Virus record (IMG/VR): IMGVR_UViG_3300044800_000230
Location: 1-61,891 of that record
Length of the DNA stretch: 61,891 bases
Source of the DNA: a virus
Strand: one strand, 5' to 3'
Below are positions 56,997 to 61,891 of this stretch, in pieces. Below the pieces are notes generated by a model, which was not told where the DNA came from, did not search any database, and saw only the letters and a program-made list of their open reading frames with translations. Position 1 is the stretch's first letter; each line of letters opens with the position of its first letter. The translations under genes were made by a program, and so were the position numbers.

Positions 56997-57194
56997 ATGG
57001 AAAAGACTAAAGTGCAAGAAGCAATTTTGGAATATCAAAAGAAGCTCATCGAGCATTCTAAGATTGAAAAGGAATCTTCTGAGATTACTAAATCCATTTC
57101 TTTGCCAGAAAAGCGAGTTGAGTTATCACTGGAAGAAGTAACGGAAGCAAGAAAGAAGATGATTTTGGCAATTCAGAAAGAATGTGGTTGTTAA
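56997..57194 (+). CDS. Small charged protein
   Basis: 65 residues behind GGGAGGAGGTGAG. AILEYQKKLIEHSKIEKESS and LEEVTEARKKMILAIQKECG are helices. The ending resembles the tail of the remnant at 58936-59088. Unknown. Confidence 0.55.
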   Translation: MEKTKVQEAILEYQKKLIEHSKIEKESSEITKSISLPEKRVELSLEEVTEARKKMILAIQKECGC

Positions 57195-57305
57195 TCAATG
57201 CGGGATTCTAATGGGAGGAGGTGAATTGGGTTACATTTTCTTCGATTTGATTATTTTAGATTCGGTTTCCTTAATTTAAATTCAATTCACTAAAAGGAGG
57301 TTATT

Positions 57306-57569
57306 ATGCAAAGAGATTCAGAGAAATCAAGGAAAAGTTGGGAATTAGGGAATGAAATTATTGTTAAATATTTGGAGGGGAAAATTGAGGGGACCGATAA
57401 AATCAGGGTTGCCCAAACGGCCTGTAATATCCATGCCCGAATGGTGGCAAGCGAGGCCAACATGGAAACGAATAGGCTGGTATTGGGCAAGATGATTTAT
57501 TCGGATGAAAAAGAATTGAAAAAATATATTCAGAGTTCCATGCCCCAGATGATGATTGAGAAGAAGTGA
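57306..57569 (+). CDS. Small protein after a T-rich spacer
   Basis: 87 residues behind AAAAGGAGGTTATT. SEKSRKSWELGNEIIVKYLE, TDKIRVAQTACNIHARMVAS and EANMETNRLVLGKMIYSDEK are helical and DNA-binding-like. Unknown; resembles short phage early proteins. Confidence 0.6.
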   Translation: MQRDSEKSRKSWELGNEIIVKYLEGKIEGTDKIRVAQTACNIHARMVASEANMETNRLVLGKMIYSDEKELKKYIQSSMPQMMIEKK

Positions 57570-57684
57570 GTTGTTTTGGGTTGGATTAGGTTGTTTTTTA
57601 TTATGTTGCTTTCCTTTGGATTACTTTTGTTTAGGTTACGTTCGATTTAATTTAATTGTATTCATTTTAAAAAGGAGGTCTATC

Positions 57685-58233
57685 ATGTATGAAATCGAAA
57701 GAGAATTAGAATCATTGTGTCCATATTTACAGAATAAACCGAAACAGAGGGAATTCATTCTTGATAAAGATGGAAAATGGGTAGAGAAACCAGAACCGAC
57801 CATCAAGAGAAATCGGGTTGATCCCGAAGAGGCTGGCTATCATGACGAAAAAGGATGGTATATCCCATCAAGGCAGATTTGGGCATCCATGAGAAATTCA
57901 TCTGGTCAGGTTCAACTTGGGAAGAGTAAATTAAACAGGCTTTCTAAGTTTTATATTGCTACGGTTCGGGTTGAACCAGCACAAATTTACATCCACAAGA
58001 AAAAACCCGATGCGATTTACAATGACCCCTGTTTTAAAGAAAGCAAAAAGGGTGGGGAAATGGTTTATAATCCTCGGCCTATGTTCAATTCTTGGAAGGC
58101 AAAAATCAAAATCGTTGTTTTGGAAGATTCGATTCCAGAAGAGAAGATTGAGGAATGTTTGATTTATGCCGGACTCTATAAGGGCATTGGATCAAGAGCA
58201 CCGGAATTTGGGAGGTTTAGGATTGTGAAATGA
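57685..58233 (+). CDS. Tandem-duplicated protein, copy 1
   Basis: 182 residues behind AAAAAGGAGGTCTATC. Lys/Pro-rich N-terminus (YLQNKPKQREFILDKDGKWV), YHDEKGWYIPSRQIWASMRN in the middle, and LIYAGLYKGIGSRAPEFGRF at the end. The last motif, a glycine-rich turn, is conserved in a family of phage proteins near replication genes. The function is unknown. Identical to copy 2. Confidence 0.75.
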   Translation: MYEIERELESLCPYLQNKPKQREFILDKDGKWVEKPEPTIKRNRVDPEEAGYHDEKGWYIPSRQIWASMRNSSGQVQLGKSKLNRLSKFYIATVRVEPAQIYIHKKKPDAIYNDPCFKESKKGGEMVYNPRPMFNSWKAKIKIVVLEDSIPEEKIEECLIYAGLYKGIGSRAPEFGRFRIVK

Positions 58234-58333
58234 CTTTGTTTGGATTTTATTATGTTGCTTTCCTTTGGATTACTTTTGTTTAGGTTACGTTCGATTTAAT
58301 TTAATTGTATTCATTTTAAAAAGGAGGTCTATC

Positions 58334-58882
58334 ATGTATGAAATCGAAAGAGAATTAGAATCATTGTGTCCATATTTACAGAATAAACCGAAACAGAGGG
58401 AATTCATTCTTGATAAAGATGGAAAATGGGTAGAGAAACCAGAACCGACCATCAAGAGAAATCGGGTTGATCCCGAAGAGGCTGGCTATCATGACGAAAA
58501 AGGATGGTATATCCCATCAAGGCAGATTTGGGCATCCATGAGAAATTCATCTGGTCAGGTTCAACTTGGGAAGAGTAAATTAAACAGGCTTTCTAAGTTT
58601 TATATTGCTACGGTTCGGGTTGAACCAGCACAAATTTACATCCACAAGAAAAAACCCGATGCGATTTACAATGACCCCTGTTTTAAAGAAAGCAAAAAGG
58701 GTGGGGAAATGGTTTATAATCCTCGGCCTATGTTCAATTCTTGGAAGGCAAAAATCAAAATCGTTGTTTTGGAAGATTCGATTCCAGAAGAGAAGATTGA
58801 GGAATGTTTGATTTATGCCGGACTCTATAAGGGCATTGGATCAAGAGCACCGGAATTTGGGAGGTTTAGGATTGTGAAATGA
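58334..58882 (+). CDS. Tandem-duplicated protein, copy 2
   Basis: 182 residues, identical to the product at 57685-58233, with the same leader and ribosome-binding site. Together they would double the dosage. Confidence 0.75.
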   Translation: MYEIERELESLCPYLQNKPKQREFILDKDGKWVEKPEPTIKRNRVDPEEAGYHDEKGWYIPSRQIWASMRNSSGQVQLGKSKLNRLSKFYIATVRVEPAQIYIHKKKPDAIYNDPCFKESKKGGEMVYNPRPMFNSWKAKIKIVVLEDSIPEEKIEECLIYAGLYKGIGSRAPEFGRFRIVK

Positions 58883-58935
58883 CTTTGTTTGGATTTTATT
58901 TTTTTTGGTTGATTTTGATTATATTATTTTATTAA

Positions 58936-59088
58936 GCTTGGGTTTGTCAAATATACAATCGCCAAATTAAGAATTTATTAGATTCTAAGCAAAAAGCATT
59001 TGAACTTGCAGAATCTGAATGGAAGGAATCAAGAATGAAAATGATTTCAGCGATAAATGAGGATGCGGAATTGTGTGGAAATGAATGA
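58936..59088 (+). pseudogene. 5'-truncated gene remnant
   Basis: An open frame of about 50 codons with normal protein composition (KNLLDSKQKAFELAESEWKE, MKMISAINEDAELCGNE) but no start codon until residue ~32 and no ribosome-binding site. It begins where the duplicated block's T-rich sequence ends, so its 5' part was probably lost in the same rearrangement. Confidence 0.5.
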
Positions 59089-59113
59089 GGGATTATAATG
59101 GAAGGAGGTTATT

Positions 59114-59392
59114 ATGGAAAAAAGAATTTTTAAAGCTGGTAAAGGGAGTAGTTTTGATGATGAAAAGGCACAGGTTTATGGGGAATTTCTCTGGAAGATG
59201 AGGGAAGAAAATGGCGATGTTTTAACTCCACATCAGATTGTCGACAAGGCCAAACCCAAAAATTCCCCGATCCATGAATATTTTGAATGGGATGATGGGA
59301 TTGCCTCGGAGAAATATCGAATTTGGCAGGCTCGTTATCTCATCGGTCTGGTAAAGTTTTATCTCATTGACATTCCCCTTTCACCCAAATAA
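59114..59392 (+). CDS. Conserved-type small phage protein
   Basis: 92 residues behind GGAAGGAGGTTATT. FDDEKAQVYGEFLWKMREEN, LTPHQIVDKAKPKNSPIHEY and EWDDGIASEKYRIWQARYLI make up a domain often seen in phage early regions. The function is unknown. Confidence 0.65.
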   Translation: MEKRIFKAGKGSSFDDEKAQVYGEFLWKMREENGDVLTPHQIVDKAKPKNSPIHEYFEWDDGIASEKYRIWQARYLIGLVKFYLIDIPLSPK

Positions 59393-59418
59393 GATGAAGG
59401 AAAAAGGAGGGTGAGAAG

Positions 59419-59625
59419 ATGAGTTCGGGAAGAATGATCCAACTTGAAGGATCTCCTAAAGATAAAAAGAAAGAATTTTGGGAAGGTAAAAGGATTATGA
59501 TTTCTGGACAAGCGACTACAGCCCTTAATATTCCCAGTGAGAACGGAATATTGACATTTTACCCCACAGGAAAATTTGCAGAATTAGGTATTGAAATATG
59601 GGCAACAGCAATATTGAGGTCTTAA
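59419..59625 (+). CDS. Small beta-type protein
   Basis: 68 residues behind AAAAAGGAGGGTGAGAAG. SPKDKKKEFWEGKRIMISGQ, ALNIPSENGILTFYPTGKFA: possible small beta barrel. The leader is nearly the same as those of the next two genes. Confidence 0.5.
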   Translation: MSSGRMIQLEGSPKDKKKEFWEGKRIMISGQATTALNIPSENGILTFYPTGKFAELGIEIWATAILRS

Positions 59626-59639
59626 GGGAGGGTGAGAAG

Positions 59640-59864
59640 ATGACAATCACTGATGAGATTGATAATAAAATCTCTGAATTTATAGGAAGAACAGGCAAGG
59701 AACCGACAAGTATTTATCTTGGTAAAAGCGAATGGAATTATCTTATGGGCTGGGCTAAAAATTGCTGCCAGCATTCTTATCCTTTAAATGGAAAAGATAT
59801 TCCAGAATATAAAGGGAAACAAATATTTCAGGTAATCGCTGATTCTCATTTGGGTATTGGATGA
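59640..59864 (+). CDS. Small protein of unknown function
   Basis: 74 residues behind GGGAGGGTGAGAAG. DEIDNKISEFIGRTGKEPTS, LGKSEWNYLMGWAKNCCQHS and EYKGKQIFQVIADSHLG form a small alpha-beta domain of a kind common in phages. Unknown. Confidence 0.55.
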   Translation: MTITDEIDNKISEFIGRTGKEPTSIYLGKSEWNYLMGWAKNCCQHSYPLNGKDIPEYKGKQIFQVIADSHLGIG

Positions 59865-59884
59865 AGGAAAAGGAGGGGGAAGAG

Positions 59885-60358
59885 ATGAAGAAATTATTTC
59901 TGTTGGCGATGATTGGGTTGTTGGTGAGCGGGTGTGTGGGTGCCACAGGATGGGTAAAGGGGGACGGTCAACCATTTGATCAAGCACAATTTGAGAAAGA
60001 CAGGGAAGAATGTAATAGAGGATGGGGCATATGCCTAACGGTAGATATTCTAATTACGGGAGGATTCGTTTCTCTAATCCACTACTTTGAAGCCAGGCAT
60101 TGTATAACAACAAAAGGATACGTAAGAGAAAATTCTAAAGAAGAAGCAATTCAAAATGCATCGAAAGGGAAAACAGAAGGAGAGAAGATAATTCCAAATA
60201 AAGAAAGCCGTGATGAAATTTGGGTGATGGTTTGGCCTGAAGGAAGATTTTATCACCTACCTCCTTGCCCAGTTGTTAAATCCTACAATGGACTGAATAT
60301 GAAATTGAAGGATGCTGAAAAGAGGGGATATATGCCATGCCCTCATTGTATAAAATAA
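59885..60358 (+). CDS. Lipoprotein with Cys/His C-terminal motif
   Basis: 157 residues behind AAAAGGAGGGGGAAGAG. Signal peptide KKLFLLAMIGLLVSGC with lipobox Cys, a mature region containing EECNRGWGICLTVDILITGG, and an end FYHLPPCPVVKSYNGLNMKL ... GYMPCPHC, an Ada-type metal-binding pattern. As a lipoprotein expressed outside the lysis cassette it may alter the host envelope (superinfection exclusion is one option). Confidence 0.65.
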   Translation: MKKLFLLAMIGLLVSGCVGATGWVKGDGQPFDQAQFEKDREECNRGWGICLTVDILITGGFVSLIHYFEARHCITTKGYVRENSKEEAIQNASKGKTEGEKIIPNKESRDEIWVMVWPEGRFYHLPPCPVVKSYNGLNMKLKDAEKRGYMPCPHCIK

Positions 60359-60367
60359 GGAGGTCAG

Positions 60368-60553
60368 ATGCCCGAGAAAAAGTTAGATGGTGGCTCTTAT
60401 GCTGAAGAGATTGTAAGGATATTTAAACTTGGCAGGTTGGGAAGGAAAATTCTCGCTGAAAAAATAGAATTATTAAAACTCCGTGAACTGGAGCAAAATG
60501 AATTTATTGATTTTCTTAAATTATGGATCACGACTTGGAAGAAAAAGAAATAA
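60368..60553 (+). CDS. Small protein starting with a copy of the next gene's start
   Basis: 61 residues behind AAGGAGGTCAG. The first six residues MPEKKL, and 17 identical bases, repeat at 60575 (GTG start of the excisionase-like gene). After that the two diverge; here the rest is a basic helical protein (IVRIFKLGRLGRKILAEKIE). It looks like an ins­ertion into the start of the next gene. Unknown function. Confidence 0.6.
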   Translation: MPEKKLDGGSYAEEIVRIFKLGRLGRKILAEKIELLKLRELEQNEFIDFLKLWITTWKKKK

Positions 60554-60574
60554 TCTTCATTGGAGAAAAGTGAA

Positions 60575-60766
60575 GTGCCCGAGAAAAAGTTAAACGGTTG
60601 GCTCTATGGATGGAAAGATATTGCCGAGTATGTTGGATGTTCAGCCAAACAGGCCCAGTATTATGCAGCGAAACATCATCTTCCCATTGTTAGATTACCC
60701 AACAATAAACCCGCTGCCAAGCCATCAGAAATTGACCATTGGATGAGGGCACGAAGTTCTACTTAA
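60575..60766 (+). CDS. Excisionase-like HTH protein
   Basis: 63 residues from GTG behind GGAG (a TTG at 60560 is possible). GWKDIAEYVGCSAKQAQYYA, KHHLPIVRLPNNKPAAKPSE and IDHWMRARS follow the winged HTH_17/MerR-like fold of small excisionases and DNA-binding proteins. It could be the excisionase, though far from int. Confidence 0.7.
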   Translation: MPEKKLNGWLYGWKDIAEYVGCSAKQAQYYAAKHHLPIVRLPNNKPAAKPSEIDHWMRARSST

Positions 60767-60796
60767 GAAAGTAAAATTATTAGGAGAAAGTGATTT

Positions 60797-61621
60797 ATGT
60801 TTGCTCATCAGGTTATTGAAAGTCTTAAATTAATAGATGTTGCAAGATTGCCAATGAGAGATTTTATTATAACCTCTATCAGCAATGCACAACAATTTCA
60901 CATGGGGAATATAGAAGATTTGCAGAAATTTTCAAATCATTTAGCAGGACACATTTTATTCAAAGATGATATGGCAGAAAATGTAAGACTTCCGTATAAA
61001 TTAACGTGGTTTGATTATACCAGCATGAGTAAGAATAAACCTTCTAAGATTGGAATTTTAGCAGAAGAAAATAAAAAAGATGAAATAGTAGCCATTTTTT
61101 TTGGATTTTCTTCTAAATTAAATTTTTGGGTTGCATTACCATATAGAATTAAAATATCAATCGGTACTGGATGCAGTGAATTGAAAAACTTGTATTCAGA
61201 TATTACCAAAGAAGAAGTTGAGTCACATTTTCAATTAGAAAAAGGCTTTTGGTTGGGAGGTTTGAATATTTCATTATTATTTTTATCCTGTAAAAATATA
61301 GGAGTTAATAAAATATTGCCCCCAGAAAAATTGAATTTTAAAAGAAAAAACCAAGGGAAAACTCCATTATTTAGCTATCACGTTTTGTATCTTCGCCAAA
61401 CAAGTCCAAAAGAAAAATCTATTCCTCAAAATCTTTGGAAAAATCGGATTCATTTATGTCGTGGACATTTCAAGTTATACACCATTGAACATCCTTTATT
61501 TGGAAAATTTACAGGTCGTTATTGGTGGCAAGCCCAAGCAAGGGGAAATAGAAAAATGGGAATTATTTTAAAAGATTATGAGATTTGTCCAACCCTTGTC
61601 CAGCCATCTATTGTCCCTTGA
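60797..61621 (+). CDS. Conserved-type phage protein of unknown function
   Basis: 274 residues behind TAGGAGAAAG. The C-terminal part (HLCRGHFKLYTIEHPLFGKF, GRYWWQAQARGNRKMGIILK) belongs to a pattern seen in many phage proteins; the N-terminal two-thirds is not recognisable. The function is unknown. Confidence 0.6.
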   Translation: MFAHQVIESLKLIDVARLPMRDFIITSISNAQQFHMGNIEDLQKFSNHLAGHILFKDDMAENVRLPYKLTWFDYTSMSKNKPSKIGILAEENKKDEIVAIFFGFSSKLNFWVALPYRIKISIGTGCSELKNLYSDITKEEVESHFQLEKGFWLGGLNISLLFLSCKNIGVNKILPPEKLNFKRKNQGKTPLFSYHVLYLRQTSPKEKSIPQNLWKNRIHLCRGHFKLYTIEHPLFGKFTGRYWWQAQARGNRKMGIILKDYEICPTLVQPSIVP

Positions 61622-61652
61622 GAAACAACAATAAAAATTAATCAATCTTTCG

Positions 61653-61682
61653 CTTCTATTCCCTTCTATTCCCTTCTATTCC
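61653..61682. repeat. Three tandem 10-bp repeats
   Basis: CTTCTATTCC three times in a row, in the non-coding stretch between the last large gene and the right end. Too short to call an origin; may be an iteron remnant. Confidence 0.5.
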
Positions 61683-61800
61683 CATCCACACCCTTCTTAT
61701 TTGCCTCATCTCGCCTTGACTTTACTTTCTGTTTAGTATAAGCATACATCATACACTAAACCTTAATTCTGTGGACATAGGATAGGGTTTCATATGTCTT

Positions 61801-61830
61801 TTGAATACTCTTTTGCATTATGTCTATAAT
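61801..61830 (+). promoter_or_regulatory. Consensus promoter reading across the window junction
   Basis: TTGAAT (61801-61806), 18-base spacer, perfect TATAAT (61825-61830). The ATG at 61837 lies seven bases past the -10, giving a leaderless message like that at 51338. It would serve the first rightward genes if the genome is circular. Confidence 0.6.
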
Positions 61831-61836
61831 TTTATC

Positions 61837-61891
61837 ATGAAAAGGAAAAAATCAGAATCCAGAGTAGAGCGCCGAAAAGAGAATATTTTAC
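61837..61891 (+). CDS. 5' part of a small membrane-type ORF that continues at base 1
   Basis: Eighteen codons plus one base: basic (KRKKSESRVERRKENIL). Joined to base 1 it runs to 89 as a 47-residue protein with a hydrophobic middle. The adjacent consensus promoter supports expression. See the feature at 1-89. Confidence 0.45.
   Translation, partial: MKRKKSESRVERRKENIL

Larger units (their letters stand above)
57596..58900 (+). repeat. Perfect tandem duplication of 649 bp
   Basis: 57596-58251 and 58245-58900 are identical by eye, with a period of 649 and a shared 7-base TTTTATT at the joint and both ends. Each unit holds the T-rich spacer, the ribosome-binding site and one complete gene. 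The absence of differences means a very recent event or an assembly artefact. Confidence 0.9.

Noticed and set aside
61720-61755. Promoter TTGACT...TATAAG near the right end
   Set aside because: The spacing is only 15 bases; the TTGAAT-18-TATAAT at 61801 is better.
1-61891. Complete tRNA genes
   Set aside because: Only the T-arm and acceptor 3' half at 53538 were found; no D-arm or anticodon arm is present there or elsewhere by eye.

Overview
The window reads as a complete, or nearly complete, genome of a temperate lambda-like tailed phage (long non-contractile tail, HK97-type head) of roughly 62 kb and moderate-to-low G+C. A Gram-negative host is inferred from lambda-type tail-tip genes and two small lipoproteins; the host species cannot be named. 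Two observations suggest an excised or circularly permuted genome rather than an integrated prophage. A tRNA 3'-end-like att core lies inside the window, 0.6 kb past the integrase, with phage genes on both sides. Joining base 61891 to base 1 also extends an open frame (61837 onward, closing at 89) into a 47-residue membrane-type protein.

Layout. (1) 0-7.3 kb, rightward: HNH protein, small and large terminase, portal, fused prohead protease, major capsid protein. (2) 7.4-23.8 kb, rightward: an unusual 16-kb block between capsid and head-tail connectors. It carries a nonulosonic (pseudaminic/legionaminic/sialic-like) sugar cluster: acetyltransferase, UDP-HexNAc 4,6-dehydratase, N-acetyl sugar amidotransferase, aldo/keto reductase, cytidylyltransferase, class III aminotransferase and a short NeuB-like protein. 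Tiny ORFs sit between nearly all of these. The block continues with an intein-split gene and surface/decoration-type proteins, one an 18-fold repeat protein. (3) 23.8-41.3 kb, rightward: connectors, tail tube, G/GT chaperones with a -1 frameshift site, tape measure, M/L/K/I-J-like tail tip, a beta-helix spike candidate, a GIY-YIG endonuclease and the lysis region (M15 endolysin, holin-like proteins, lipoprotein). (4) 41.3-51.0 kb, leftward: an early operon of many small genes with a recombination cassette (RecB-like exonuclease, a probable annealing protein, an HNH insertion) and a ParB-like pair. (5) 51.0-53.6 kb: divergent promoters with matching operators, two small HTH proteins, integrase and att site. 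(6) 53.7-61.9 kb, rightward: two DNA methyltransferases in and next to this arm, YopX, a replication-organizer-like protein, VRR-NUC nuclease and many small ORFs, including a perfect 649-bp tandem gene duplication.

Signals that ordinary annotation does not explain: (a) the leftward operon contains at least six 60-240 nt spacers closed by long inverted repeats, several with pseudoknot potential, each lying next to the ribosome-binding site of a small gene. G-U pairs in two outer stems favour RNA made from the leftward strand. This may be an undescribed structured-RNA family. (b) At three loci, and possibly a fourth, a tiny ORF has been placed at the start of a gene. The old start codon and first codons now begin the tiny ORF (or, in one case, a 20-codon relic), and the displaced gene begins with a second, synonymously altered or diverged copy. 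This looks like start-hijacking insertion of small ORFs. (c) Two or three genes have strong Shine-Dalgarno sequences but ATA/ATC/ATT where ATG is expected.

Most boundaries are supported by ribosome-binding sites and by ATGA/TAATG stop-start overlaps. Family names come from sequence motifs read by eye, not from searches.
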